The notes: a model not told the origin generated them from the letters alone. DNA of 64,000 nucleotides from Thermanaerothrix solaris (GCF_032334255.1 NZ_JAUHMF010000001.1:124001-188000), one strand, 5' to 3'. Numbered from the stretch's first letter, positions 47,220 through 55,966 are shown. Numbers and translations: made by a program.

Positions 47220-48617
47220 CTACCGGCGCCTTTCCATCATTCCAAAAATCGAGGGTGGCAGGTGGATCCCGGCAGATTCAATCTTTTCCATAAACTTTGG
47301 ACGTAAGCCGGTTGGGCGTAAACGTCCTATAACTTTGCCGTTTTCGTAACCGGTTTGCTCAAAGACAAAGAGATCAGTCATGGTGATCACTTCGCCTTCC
47401 ATACCCGTAATTTCGGAGATGCTTACCACTTTGCGTGTACCATCACGCATGCGTTCTTGATGGATAACCAAATCAATTGCTGACGCAATTTGCTCACGAA
47501 TAGCTCGACTGGGGAGATCCATACCGGCCATCATGGTCATCGTTTCAATGCGCGCCAAGGTATCACGTGGGCTGTTGGAGTGACAGGTGGTCATAGAGCC
47601 ATCATGACCGGTGTTCATTGCTTGCAACATATCCAAGGCGGCTTCATCGCGAATTTCACCTACGATAATGCGATCAGGTCGCATACGGAGAGCGTTAATC
47701 ACCAATTGCCGGATGGTGATCTCACCACGTCCTTCGATATTGGGCGGTCTCGACTCAAGAGTAACAACATGCTCCTGGCGCAATTGCAATTCGGCTGCGT
47801 TCTCAATGGTGATAATCCGTTCATCGGGGGGAATAAAGCCAGAGAGAACATTGAGTAGAGTGGTTTTACCGGAACCGGTACCTCCTGAGATCACGATATT
47901 AATTCGCGCTTTGACACATGCATCTAAAAATTGGATCGCCTCGGGAGTTATAGAGCCGAATTGAATAAGTTGATCAACGGTGATAGGATTGCGGGCAAAC
48001 TTGCGGATGGTTATAACTGGCCCAACCAGAGAGATGGGGGGAATAACGATGTTGACGCGCGAGCCATCGGGAAGGCGGGCATCTACGTAGGGTGAGGATT
48101 CATCCACCCGCCGCCCGAGTGGTGCAACGATACGTTCAATAATGCGCATCACATGATCGTTATCCTCAAAAGAAAGTGGAACACGCTGGATCTTCCCACG
48201 TCGCTCAACATAGATGTTACGCGCCCCGTTTACCATGATTTCTGTAATAGTATCATCCTCAAGGAGGGGTTGAAGCGGGCCAAATCCCAATATCTCCGCA
48301 ACAATCTGTTCGTACATTCTAGCGCGCTCTGGGCGTGAGAGGACAATATTTTCTTCATTCAGAATTTGTTCGAATAATTCCTGAATTGTCCGCCGCACCT
48401 CAGCGACTTTGGTAACGTCCATAGAAGGATCAAGCGTGGAGAGAAGTTTAGCCTGAACCCGGCTTTTTAAGTCTTGATAGGTATCGGTTCCCGTGGGTTG
48501 TACGGGAGTAGGGACTCGTTTGACAGGGGTAGAGGGGGAACGTAACATCCCCGCTCCACCATCTTGGTGATTATTGGGCGTTGAGACTTCACCAGATAAA
48601 CGCTTTAATAGAGACAT
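47220..48617 (-). CDS. cpaF: Tad pilus assembly ATPase CpaF/TadA
   Basis: A 465-residue secretion ATPase that powers Flp pilus assembly. Walker A is ISGGTGSGKTTLLN near residue 235. The Asp box is ERIITIENAAEL, Walker B is MRPDRIIVGEIRDEAALDMLQAMNTGH, and the His box is MTTCHSNSPRDTLARIE. The N-terminal 80 residues are a Pro/Thr-containing flexible part. It starts 3 bases after cpaE, so translation is coupled. Confidence 0.94.
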   Translation of the reverse strand: MSLLKRLSGEVSTPNNHQDGGAGMLRSPSTPVKRVPTPVQPTGTDTYQDLKSRVQAKLLSTLDPSMDVTKVAEVRRTIQELFEQILNEENIVLSRPERARMYEQIVAEILGFGPLQPLLEDDTITEIMVNGARNIYVERRGKIQRVPLSFEDNDHVMRIIERIVAPLGRRVDESSPYVDARLPDGSRVNIVIPPISLVGPVITIRKFARNPITVDQLIQFGSITPEAIQFLDACVKARINIVISGGTGSGKTTLLNVLSGFIPPDERIITIENAAELQLRQEHVVTLESRPPNIEGRGEITIRQLVINALRMRPDRIIVGEIRDEAALDMLQAMNTGHDGSMTTCHSNSPRDTLARIETMTMMAGMDLPSRAIREQIASAIDLVIHQERMRDGTRKVVSISEITGMEGEVITMTDLFVFEQTGYENGKVIGRLRPTGLRPKFMEKIESAGIHLPPSIFGMMERRR

Positions 48618-48620
48618 GGC

Positions 48621-49862
48621 TTATACTCCCCATTTTTTACCAACAGTTTCACGCTCTTGGGATGTCTCGTGCTGTGCAATTTTGCGTGGAATGAGCTCGG
48701 CTAAACTTAGGATGGCTTTTGAGAGAGCACTTGACCGGTCTTCTAATATGAAGGGTCGTCCTTTCAGGATGGATTGAATAACGGTACGTTCATCAAGGGG
48801 GATGACAACCTCTACGGGGTGTTTGAGGCTGTTATTAATTCTTTCGGCGTCGAGATTGATCCGTTTGTCGTATCGGTTGAGAATTAGGATAATGCGGTCT
48901 CGCTGAATGTTTGAAGCGTCCGCTAAAGTGAGGAACAGACTAACGTTCTTAAGTGAGGGCAATTCTTGAGTCGTAACCAGCACGATGTAATCAGCGGTAT
49001 CTAGAATTGCCTGGGTTGTGTCGCTAAGGTAGGAGGATGTATCTACTATCACAAAGCGATAAAGGGTGGTCAAGAATTGAAGCAGTGTGGCAAATTGCTC
49101 TCCATTTACCTGGAGGGCCATTTCTGGTTTGGAAGGGGCCACCAAAATAGGGAGCTTGGTCTCACGATGGGTAACAACAACGCCTTCAACGACCTCAGCA
49201 TCTAGTTCATTGGCGCGAATGGCTAGATCTACGACGCTGTTCTTGCCCCGCTCATTAAGAATAACGGCAATATCTCCAAATTGAAGGTCTCCATCTACTA
49301 ATATGGACTTATGGCCTTGAATCTGCAAGGCAATTGCGAGGTTCGTCGCAAGGATCGTTTTACCGGTCCCTCCTTTTGGTCCGTAGATGGCGATGATTTT
49401 CCCCTTTGAAGTACCGCCAAGCCCACTGCTACTTGTTCCACTTTCTGTTCCGGTTAAGATAGTGCTACGTTTTTCTTCCAGCGCCATGGCCCCGGCGCGT
49501 TTTACCGCCGCTATTAACTCGTCAATATCTGGTGGTTTAGAGAGGAAATCGCGCGCACCGGCCAGCATGGCGCGCCGCATATATCCGGGGTCATTTTGCA
49601 CCGAGAGAATCACAACTTGGGTATATGGAACTTTTCGGCGAATGGCTTCTGTGGCTGTAATGCCGTCCATGTCTGGCATGTTGATGTCCATAATCACTAC
49701 ATCGGGGCGGCTTTCATGAATCAACTCGATAGCTTCTTGACCATTTCTAGCCACTCCGACGATTTCGACACTGGGTTCGAGCTGAAGCGCGCGCCGAATC
49801 GTTTCCCTTGTTTCTAGGATGTCGTCAACGATAACAACCTTGATCTTATCAGTGCTTGCCAT
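48621..49862 (-). CDS. cpaE: Tad locus CpaE/TadZ-like protein with receiver domain and MinD-type ATPase
   Basis: A 413-residue protein. A receiver domain (residues 1-125; VIVDDILETRETIRRAL, phospho-Asp in VVIMDINMPDMDG, Lys in FLSKPPDIDELI) precedes a ParA/MinD-like domain. The deviant Walker A, YGPKGGTGKTILATNLA, and the DGDLQFGDI switch region are intact. CpaE/TadZ proteins position the pilus machine at a pole. Full receiver residues suggest it can be phosphorylated, tying pilus assembly to a two-component signal; no kinase is adjacent. It shares its plan with the degenerate protein at 1790-2941. Confidence 0.88.
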   Translation of the reverse strand: MASTDKIKVVIVDDILETRETIRRALQLEPSVEIVGVARNGQEAIELIHESRPDVVIMDINMPDMDGITATEAIRRKVPYTQVVILSVQNDPGYMRRAMLAGARDFLSKPPDIDELIAAVKRAGAMALEEKRSTILTGTESGTSSSGLGGTSKGKIIAIYGPKGGTGKTILATNLAIALQIQGHKSILVDGDLQFGDIAVILNERGKNSVVDLAIRANELDAEVVEGVVVTHRETKLPILVAPSKPEMALQVNGEQFATLLQFLTTLYRFVIVDTSSYLSDTTQAILDTADYIVLVTTQELPSLKNVSLFLTLADASNIQRDRIILILNRYDKRINLDAERINNSLKHPVEVVIPLDERTVIQSILKGRPFILEDRSSALSKAILSLAELIPRKIAQHETSQERETVGKKWGV

Positions 49863-49897
49863 GAATGCTCCTAATAGAGCGCCAATTTAGAGTCGCT

Positions 49898-50989
49898 TTA
49901 TGGCATTGGCGTGGGTGTGGCCTGGCTTTGCAATTGAGGAAATTCTAAGTGGTCCACCCGTGGTTCAACCGCGTAAGGCAATTTGGCCGGCAGGGGGATA
50001 TTTTTCTGGTCCATCAGATATTGAAGGGTTACTGCATCGGTGACAATCGGCTTGGTGTCGGTTGGGTTGCGGAGGGCCAGATTGATCTTGATCCCTTCTA
50101 ACATCATAAAATTCAAAATCACAGCATCCTCGGGGCTGACGACGAGAGTCACAACACTGGGAGTTGTTGTGGTAGTTGTCGTTGAAGTGGTTTCTCCAGG
50201 TTGAGGGGTTGGAGCAGGTTGCTGGGCGACGCTTGAGGTCTCTTGAGAAAACATTCCCATCCTTAGCACAACAGCATCTTGAATTATGGTTTGGCAGACT
50301 AAGCGGGGGCGCTGTGGTTCAGATGGAACGGCATAGAGTGGTTGATTAAGGGTGGGATCAAATTCGGCGCGTCCTTGGTCGGTTAAAGTAGAACTGTCTA
50401 GGAAGCCAGGGGTTAACGACTCGGGTTCATTAACCAACCCCGGCTTAATGACCTGAGGAAGCTTGTTGGGGAGTTTAGATTGAAATTGTTGATCCACATC
50501 TACTAGCAACATACACCCAATGACCATAACGTGGTCGCCGGGTTGAAGGGCGTAAGAAACGGATGTGAGGCTTGAGATGGGTACGGATAGTGCAACGTAT
50601 TCTTTGGGAATATCAAACGAGACCACTGAGCCGGCGCCGGGTTCCAAGAGGACACCTGGGGTAAGGGGGATGCCTCGTTCTAAGTCATATTTAGCGCGTT
50701 TACCATAAACGGATTGAAGATCGGTGATGAAAGTGCCGGCAACAAGTTTATCACGTGGATAAGGGATTGTCGTTACTGCGCCTTCGACGATCTCTGATCC
50801 TCGGGCAATGAATTGTGTGGTCACAACAATATCTACAAGGTCTTGGGGGGCTTGAGTAGGTAAGGGTTGAGCCTGCCCCGGCAAGCCACCTTGCATTTGA
50901 AGCCACAGGTATGCGGCTCCGACCAATAAAAGAAGGATGAGTGCCACTACAATAATTAAGAGACCACCTCGCCTACTTCGACCGGCCAT
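49898..50989 (-). CDS. cpaB: Flp pilus assembly protein CpaB/RcpC
   Basis: A 363-residue protein with an N-terminal membrane anchor (about residues 9-30). A SAF-like domain follows around 50-150 (VVTTQFIARGSEIVEGAVTTIPYPRDKLVAGTFI, then YVALSVPISSLTSVSYALQPGDHVMVIGCM). A later region has a Thr-rich insert and the VTLVVSPEDAVILNFMMLEG segment. RcpC/CpaB proteins are periplasmic parts of the Tad machine. It is 190 bases downstream of the intact flp gene and first of the assembly genes. Confidence 0.88.
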   Translation of the reverse strand: MAGRSRRGGLLIIVVALILLLLVGAAYLWLQMQGGLPGQAQPLPTQAPQDLVDIVVTTQFIARGSEIVEGAVTTIPYPRDKLVAGTFITDLQSVYGKRAKYDLERGIPLTPGVLLEPGAGSVVSFDIPKEYVALSVPISSLTSVSYALQPGDHVMVIGCMLLVDVDQQFQSKLPNKLPQVIKPGLVNEPESLTPGFLDSSTLTDQGRAEFDPTLNQPLYAVPSEPQRPRLVCQTIIQDAVVLRMGMFSQETSSVAQQPAPTPQPGETTSTTTTTTTPSVVTLVVSPEDAVILNFMMLEGIKINLALRNPTDTKPIVTDAVTLQYLMDQKNIPLPAKLPYAVEPRVDHLEFPQLQSQATPTPMP

Positions 50990-51118
50990 CTTTTATAACC
51001 TCCCAATTCTTGAAAAGTGAGGGGCTGAGAAGATACCAATGATGCATAGATAACATTATTATAAGGCAAAATGAGTAGAAAAGTATCTCTTCAAAATTGT
51101 TAGTTTATTGTCGTTATT

Positions 51119-51155
51119 CACGAAATAGACCCTGCCAAGCAGGGTCTATTTCGTG
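51119..51155. terminator. Strong hairpin between flp and cpaB
   Basis: A perfect 16-bp stem (51119-51134 with 51140-51155, ending CACGAAATAG / CTATTTCGTG) encloses a 5-base loop. There is no long T run on the minus strand. It may therefore partly terminate or protect the flp transcript so that pilin is made in excess over the assembly proteins, a common need in pilus operons. Confidence 0.6.
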
Positions 51156-51179
51156 TTCGTGCAATGAGCGGCGGTGTAT

Positions 51180-51326
51180 TTAGATGCTCTGCATAATTCG
51201 GCTGAAGACGTTGCCGATGGCGGGGCCGAGGAGGGCAAGGACGACAATAACAACGACTGCAACCAGAACAAGGATCAATGCATATTCGACCAGACCCTGG
51301 CCCTTCTCTTTAGGTGCAAACAACAT
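51180..51326 (-). CDS. flp: Flp/Fap-type major pilin, intact copy
   Basis: A 48-residue pilin: MLFAPKEKGQGLVEYALIL, a hydrophobic helix (VLVAVVVIVVLALLG), then PAIGNVFSRIMQSI. The GQGLVEYAL segment with Glu and Tyr is the Flp prepilin processing site, cleaved by a TadV-type peptidase that is not in this window. It has GGAGGTGAATCGCG upstream of ATG. Too short for most gene callers. It lies upstream of cpaB-cpaE-cpaF-tadB-tadC and should be the pilus subunit. Confidence 0.93.
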   Translation of the reverse strand: MLFAPKEKGQGLVEYALILVLVAVVVIVVLALLGPAIGNVFSRIMQSI

Positions 51327-51367
51327 CGCGATTCACCTCCTTTCGGTTTATGAATGGTCTTGACTAT

Positions 51368-51395
51368 ATTATATAAGTTTGCTCCCTAAAAACAA
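51368..51395 (-). promoter_or_regulatory. Promoter of the intact flp copy
   Basis: Minus strand TTGTTT (51395-51390) and TATAAT (51373-51368) are 16 bases apart. The -10 box ends about 40 bases before the flp start. Confidence 0.6.
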
Positions 51396-51516
51396 TGGGG
51401 TTGACATTACAGAATGCTTACAAAATTGTCTCCAGAATATATCCCTCTATAGGTCCGCCCAGTTGTTTTTCTTGTGCCTGTTATTATGTAGAGATCCTTC
51501 TGAAACTTGTTGGTTT

Positions 51517-51663
51517 TTAGATGCTCTGCATAATTCGGCTGAAGACGTTGCCGATGGCGGGGCCGAGGAGAGCGAGGACGACAATAACAACGACTGCAAC
51601 CAGAACAAGGATCAATGCATATTCGACCAGACCCTAGCCCTTCTCTTTAGGTGCAAACAACAT
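51517..51663 (-). pseudogene. Second flp pilin copy with an in-frame amber codon
   Basis: This 147-base frame is nearly identical to 51180-51326, including the ribosome-binding region. Only three base differences are seen in the coding part. Two are synonymous (Leu and Ala codons). The third turns codon 10 from CAG (Gln) into TAG. Translation would stop after MLFAPKEKG, before the helix. The copy has its own promoter and Shine-Dalgarno, so the decay looks recent. Amber read-through, or a sequencing error at this one base, are alternatives. Confidence 0.85.
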
Positions 51664-51710
51664 CGCGATTCACCTCCTTTCGCGAAAAGTGGGGATAAGA
51701 ACATGTTGAT

Positions 51711-51739
51711 ATTATAAATAAGGTCACCTGTAATGCAAA
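51711..51739 (-). promoter_or_regulatory. Promoter of the interrupted flp copy
   Basis: Minus strand TTTGCA (51739-51734) and TATAAT (51716-51711) are 17 bases apart, about 48 bases before the start codon. It may also feed the downstream intact copy. Confidence 0.6.
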
Positions 51740-51787
51740 TTTTTAGAGCATAATTATGAAAAGTTCAATTTGCTTTATTAAAAGCAA

Positions 51788-51816
51788 TTGTCTCTCTCAC
51801 CTTTTAGACCTATAAT
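51788..51816 (+). promoter_or_regulatory. Promoter of the SPFH-HTH gene pair
   Basis: TTGTCT (51788-51793) and TATAAT (51811-51816) are 17 bases apart. The coding start at 51866 is preceded by AAGGGAAAGGAG. Confidence 0.75.
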
Positions 51817-51865
51817 CAAAATGATGATGAAGTCCCATGAGTAACACCAAGGGAAAGGAGACAAG

Positions 51866-52408
51866 ATGAGCGATATTTATGATCGCGTTAAGGGCGATCA
51901 AAACATTTTCAACCAATTGTTGAGCCGTGTTCCGGGTTTTTCCGGTTATGTGGAACGGGCTCAACGCAGAGTGGCTGATAAGATGCTGCGCGAAGCCCTT
52001 GCAAACCGCTTCGAAGCGCTGTGGCAACGGGTTTCTGCTGTTCAGCGGGCGTTGTTAGGGGAGGGCGAATTGGAACTGGTGGACGATATTGAGCAGGCCT
52101 CATTGAAACTTCGCCAATTCATTGATCGGCTCAAAACAGCGGCCTATGGCTATACCGGGTTCTTTGATGCGGTGCGCATTCGCCCCGAGGACTTGGAACG
52201 GGTATACGCCTATGATTTGGCGTTGGTGAACTTGGAGGACGAAGTCGCGCGTGCACTTGATCATGTCGAGGCTTCCATTGGCGGCGAGGGAATGGGGGCG
52301 GCCGTGCGTCATCTTATCTCCGTGGCACAATCGTGTCTGGATGCTTTTGAGAAACGGACCGAAGTTTTGATGGGGATTTCCCCTGCAACAGCGGAATCCA
52401 CCCAGTAG
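51866..52408 (+). CDS. Helical protein of unknown function, partner of the SPFH protein
   Basis: A 180-residue soluble, mainly helical protein (SDIYDRVKGDQNIFNQLLSRVPGFSGYVERAQRRVADKMLREAL, then long heptad-like helices). There is no membrane segment and no known motif. It has its own promoter and strong Shine-Dalgarno, and the next gene starts 42 bases after it on the same strand, so the two probably act together. I do not recognise the family. Confidence 0.65.
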   Translation: MSDIYDRVKGDQNIFNQLLSRVPGFSGYVERAQRRVADKMLREALANRFEALWQRVSAVQRALLGEGELELVDDIEQASLKLRQFIDRLKTAAYGYTGFFDAVRIRPEDLERVYAYDLALVNLEDEVARALDHVEASIGGEGMGAAVRHLISVAQSCLDAFEKRTEVLMGISPATAESTQ

Positions 52409-52450
52409 GTTCGTCCAATTGCTTAAAAGAACGTAAGAAGGAGAAATCAG

Positions 52451-53485
52451 ATGGCAAGAATATTTGATGTCGTTGAATATCCCAGCGAAATGGTAGACGA
52501 AATCGTGCATCGCTTTCCAGAAGAAGGAGTGGCCGATCTGCGCATAGGATCACAGGTCATTGTGCGCGAATCGCAACGCGCAGTGTTCTTCCGTGATGGA
52601 CGGGCTTTGGATTCCTTCGGTCCGGGGCGGCATACGATAACCACCGCTAACATCCCTTTGCTAATTGATTTCCTGGGGAAGGCGTTTAATAACCGCACCC
52701 CGTTTACCGCTGAGGTCTATTTTGTCTCCATGCGTGAATTTGTGGATCGAAAGTGGGGCACACCCCAACCGATTCTGGTGCGCAATCCAGGTATGGGGTT
52801 GGGGGTGGCGCTTCTCCAGGGGTTTGGTACCTACTCATTCCAGGTAAGAGATGCCCAGCAGTTTGTAACCCAAGTCGTAGGGGCACAAAAAGTTTATCGC
52901 ATGTCCGATATTGAGGATCGTTTGCGTGCGATCCTTCTCTCTAAATTGCAGGATTTGCTGGGTGAAACTGCGGCTAAACGTCCAGTTACCGATCTAATCG
53001 GGTTAACCGAGGAGATTGGTGCTGGCGTTAGGGCCAAGGCTCAAGATGATTTTTCTGCCCTGGGTCTAACCCTCAAGACATTTTATATTGCTAATCTGAA
53101 ACCCTCTGAAAAGTCGGCCGAAGAATTACGAGCAATGGGGGTATTGGACCTGCAAACTTACACGCAATTACAAGCCGCAGATGCCCTGCGGGATGCCGCA
53201 CAAAATCCAAGCGGTGGCGCGGGGTTAACAGCCGGGATTGGAGCCGGTGTGGGTTTGGGTAATGTGATTTCACAATCCCTTCAGGGCGCCGGAAAAAGCA
53301 GTGGAGAGGGAGAGAAGGCTACCGGGATCCCCGAAGTGATGACCCCGGCAGAGGCGGCAACGATCCTGCGCGTCTCGGAAGAGGATGTTTTGGCTGCGAT
53401 TCAATCGGGAGAACTAAAAGCGAAAAAGATCGGTAATGCCTATCGGATCAGCCGCCAAGCCTTGGAAGATTTTCTCAAAGGGTGA
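52451..53485 (+). CDS. SPFH/Band-7 domain protein with a C-terminal excisionase-type HTH
   Basis: A 344-residue protein. Residues about 25-230 form an SPFH domain of the YdjI/virion-core type (VIVRESQRAVFFRDGRALDSFGPGRHTITTANIPLL, then YFVSMREFVDRKWGTPQPILVRNP), with no membrane helix. A Gly/Ala-rich linker (about 255-290) is followed by a helix-turn-helix at about 297-344 (MTPAEAATILRVSEEDVLAAIQSGELKAKKIGNAYRISRQALEDFL) of the excisionase/MerR type. The usual C-terminal zinc-ribbon or SHOCT module of this family is thus replaced by a putative nucleic-acid or peptide reader. Function is unknown; a stress-linked scaffold is a guess. Confidence 0.78.
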   Translation: MARIFDVVEYPSEMVDEIVHRFPEEGVADLRIGSQVIVRESQRAVFFRDGRALDSFGPGRHTITTANIPLLIDFLGKAFNNRTPFTAEVYFVSMREFVDRKWGTPQPILVRNPGMGLGVALLQGFGTYSFQVRDAQQFVTQVVGAQKVYRMSDIEDRLRAILLSKLQDLLGETAAKRPVTDLIGLTEEIGAGVRAKAQDDFSALGLTLKTFYIANLKPSEKSAEELRAMGVLDLQTYTQLQAADALRDAAQNPSGGAGLTAGIGAGVGLGNVISQSLQGAGKSSGEGEKATGIPEVMTPAEAATILRVSEEDVLAAIQSGELKAKKIGNAYRISRQALEDFLKG

Positions 53486-53512
53486 TTGGTTGCCTTCTGA
53501 GTTTATAAGACC

Positions 53513-53543
53513 TAGCCCGGCGATGCAGTCTTTTGCCGGGCTA
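53513..53543 (+). terminator. Terminator after the SPFH-HTH gene
   Basis: TAGCCCGGC (53513-53521) pairs with GCCGGGCTA (53535-53543) around a 13-base loop, followed by ATTAGCATTTAGG. The T run is weak. Confidence 0.55.
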
Positions 53544-53544
53544 A

Positions 53545-53573
53545 TTAGCATTTAGGAAAGATGAGGATATAAT
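53545..53573 (+). promoter_or_regulatory. Promoter of sucCD
   Basis: TTAGCA (53545-53550) and TATAAT (53568-53573) are 17 bases apart. The predicted start near 53580 supports ATG 53612 rather than ATG 53588 for sucC. Confidence 0.65.
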
Positions 53574-53611
53574 GGTCTCGTCAATTCATGCTTAATGGGG
53601 TCAATGGATCT

Positions 53612-54769
53612 ATGAATCTACACGAGTATCAATCCAAGCAAATCTTTGCACGCTTTGGCATTCCTATTCCCAAGGGTAAAGTCGCGCTGAACTCAACTGA
53701 GGCCAAGCACATTGCTGAAGAATTGGGTGGAAAGGTAGTCATTAAATCCCAGGTATTGGTGGGAGGACGAGGCAAAGCAGGTGGAATTCGGTTGGCACGA
53801 TCCCCTGAAGAAGCGGAGGAACTGGCAACGCTGATTTTGGGGATGGAGATCAAGGGTTTACCAGTGCGCAAAGTATTGGTTGATGAGGCGGTAAGTATCG
53901 AACGTGAACTTTATCTAGGAATCACGAACGACCGAACACGGCGATGCCCGGTCATGATGGCTTCGGCGGAGGGAGGGGTGGACATCGAAGAAATTGCCCG
54001 CCGTTCTCCAGAAAAAATAATTAAGGTGCACATTGACCCTTTAATCGGATTACGCGATTACCAATCTCGCGACATTGCCGTAGCCATGGATCTACCACGG
54101 GAGTATTGGAAGACCTTTAGCGGAATTGCGGAAGGTTTATGGCGAGTGTATACCGCTCATGATGCAACCCTGGTGGAAATCAATCCTCTGGTCATTACTG
54201 CAGATAAGCGCATGTTAGCCTTAGATGGGAAGATGAGCATTGATGATAATGCGCTTTTCCGCCATCCCGACTTGGCTGAGATGCGTGACCCTGATGTAGA
54301 GGCGCCGGCAGAAGTTGAAGCCCGTAAATACGGCCTTTCTTATATCAAACTCGAAGGAGAGATTGGGTGCATGGTCAATGGTGCCGGCCTAGCCATGGCA
54401 ACCATGGATATTATCAAACTACATGGGGGAGAGCCGGCCAATTTTTTGGATATAGGCGGAGGGGCCGGTGCGGATAAAGTGGCAGCGGCATTGCGGATTA
54501 TCCTTTCAGATCCAAAGGTTAAGGTAGTGCTTATCAATATATTCGGAGGAATTACCCGTTGCGACGAAGTAGCACGAGGTATCCTGAGTGCTTTATCAGA
54601 GGTCAAGCCAAGAGTCCCCATGGTGATACGTTTAGTCGGTACCAATGCAGAAGAAGGGCGCAGGATGCTTGCAGATGCCCGTATGATCACTGCGGAAACT
54701 TTGGTGGAAGCCGCCCAAAAAGCCGTAGCCGTTAGCAAAGGAGATTTGATCTATGAGCATCTTGATTAA
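53612..54769 (+). CDS. sucC: Succinyl-CoA ligase (ADP-forming) beta subunit
   Basis: A 385-residue ATP-grasp subunit of the TCA-cycle enzyme that makes ATP or GTP from succinyl-CoA. It begins MNLHEYQSKQIFARFGIP. The loop QVLVGGRGKAGGI is near residue 47, the Mg/nucleotide residues lie in LVEINPLVI and ALDGKM, and the CoA/phosphate-interacting segment is INIFGGITRCDEVARGI. The N-terminal ATP-grasp and C-terminal ligase folds are complete. It overlaps sucD by 17 bases, as is common for subunits made in equal amounts. Confidence 0.95.
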   Translation: MNLHEYQSKQIFARFGIPIPKGKVALNSTEAKHIAEELGGKVVIKSQVLVGGRGKAGGIRLARSPEEAEELATLILGMEIKGLPVRKVLVDEAVSIERELYLGITNDRTRRCPVMMASAEGGVDIEEIARRSPEKIIKVHIDPLIGLRDYQSRDIAVAMDLPREYWKTFSGIAEGLWRVYTAHDATLVEINPLVITADKRMLALDGKMSIDDNALFRHPDLAEMRDPDVEAPAEVEARKYGLSYIKLEGEIGCMVNGAGLAMATMDIIKLHGGEPANFLDIGGGAGADKVAAALRIILSDPKVKVVLINIFGGITRCDEVARGILSALSEVKPRVPMVIRLVGTNAEEGRRMLADARMITAETLVEAAQKAVAVSKGDLIYEHLD

Positions 54770-55631
54770 CCGAAAATCTCGGGTTTTGGTCCAAGGCATT
54801 ACAGGGCATGAGGGGTCCTTTCATACTCAGCAAATGTTTTCTTATGGAACAAATGTGGTGGCAGGAGTTACGCCGGGTAAAGGTGGGGAGTGGGTGTTAG
54901 ATGGCAAGATTCCCGTATTTGACTCGGTCAAAGTCGCCGTAGAGGCAACAGGAGCCGATGTGAGCGTGATCTTTGTACCGGCTCGCTTTGCGCCGGATGC
55001 CATTTTTGAGGCAGCCGATGCTGGGATCGGCCTTATTTTCTGTATTACCGAGGGTATTCCAATCCAAGATATGATGCGTGTAACACGCTATTTGGAGCAA
55101 AAACAGGTGCGTTTGATTGGACCGAATTGCCCTGGTGCACTGACTCCGGGTGAATCCAAAGTGGGGATTATCCCCGGAAATATTGCATTACCGGGAAGCG
55201 TAGGGGTGGTTTCGCGTTCGGGTACATTGACCTACGAAGTGCTCTACGCTTTGAAAATGAAAGGTGTGGGGGTGAGCACGTGTGTGGGTATCGGCGGTGA
55301 TCCTGTGCGTGGGACGGATTTTATTGATATTTTGTCATTGTTTGAAGCCGACCCTTACACGGAAGCGATAGTGTTAATTGGGGAAATTGGGGGCAACGAT
55401 GAGGAACGCGCTGCGGAGTATATTGCCCGCCATGTTACTAAGCCTGTGATAGGGTTTGTTGCTGGTCGCACTGCCCCGCCCGGTAAGCGCATGGGACATG
55501 CAGGAGCGATTATCGAAGGAGGATCAGGTACAGCAGATCGAAAAATCGCTGCATTAGAGGCAGCGGGGGTACGTATTGCCCAACATCCCGAACAGGTGGC
55601 CGATTTGGTTGCGCCTTATTTAGGAAAATAA
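54753..55631 (+). CDS. sucD: Succinyl-CoA ligase alpha subunit
   Basis: A 292-residue subunit. The CoA-binding Rossmann part has VLVQGITGHEGSFHTQQM, GVTPGKGG and GPNCPGALTPGE. The phosphorylated histidine is in GHAGAIIEGGSGTADRKIAAL near residue 248. It pairs with the sucC product just upstream, and a terminator follows. Confidence 0.95.
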   Translation: MSILINRKSRVLVQGITGHEGSFHTQQMFSYGTNVVAGVTPGKGGEWVLDGKIPVFDSVKVAVEATGADVSVIFVPARFAPDAIFEAADAGIGLIFCITEGIPIQDMMRVTRYLEQKQVRLIGPNCPGALTPGESKVGIIPGNIALPGSVGVVSRSGTLTYEVLYALKMKGVGVSTCVGIGGDPVRGTDFIDILSLFEADPYTEAIVLIGEIGGNDEERAAEYIARHVTKPVIGFVAGRTAPPGKRMGHAGAIIEGGSGTADRKIAALEAAGVRIAQHPEQVADLVAPYLGK

Positions 55632-55657
55632 TGTGATCTCTGAGATGAAGGATGCTA

Positions 55658-55688
55658 GGCACGGAAGAAATGATTCTGCTTCCGTGCC
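55658..55688. terminator. Bidirectional terminator between sucD and acpP
   Basis: GGCACGGAAG (55658-55667) pairs with CTTCCGTGCC (55679-55688) in a 10-bp stem with an 11-base loop, followed by ATTTTACTT on the plus strand. Confidence 0.8.
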
Positions 55689-55695
55689 ATTTTAC

Positions 55696-55935
55696 TTATT
55701 GCTTTTTGTGAGTCTCGATATAACGCACGGCATCGGCCACGGTCTTGATTTGTCGTGCGTCTTCATCCGAGATGGCCAAATCGAACTTTTGGCTGAGACC
55801 ATCAATTAGGAAGAATTGGTCCATAGAATCGGCTTTGAGGTCTTCGATGATGCGCGTCTCGGGGGTGATTTCGCTGGGATCAATTTTCAACACATCAGCG
55901 ATCACCGCTTTGACCTCTTCAAATACATCGCTCAT
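55696..55935 (-). CDS. acpP: Acyl carrier protein
   Basis: A 79-residue ACP that carries growing acyl chains on a phosphopantetheine arm. The attachment serine lies in LKADSMDQFFLID near residue 41; DSMDQ replaces the more common DSLDT. The start ATG follows GGGAGG. It stands alone here, away from fab genes, with its own promoter and a shared terminator. It could serve fatty-acid synthesis or a specialised pathway. Confidence 0.9.
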   Translation of the reverse strand: MSDVFEEVKAVIADVLKIDPSEITPETRIIEDLKADSMDQFFLIDGLSQKFDLAISDEDARQIKTVADAVRYIETHKKQ

Positions 55936-55966
55936 TGCAACCTCCCGGGTCTCTAAGGTTGCAGTA

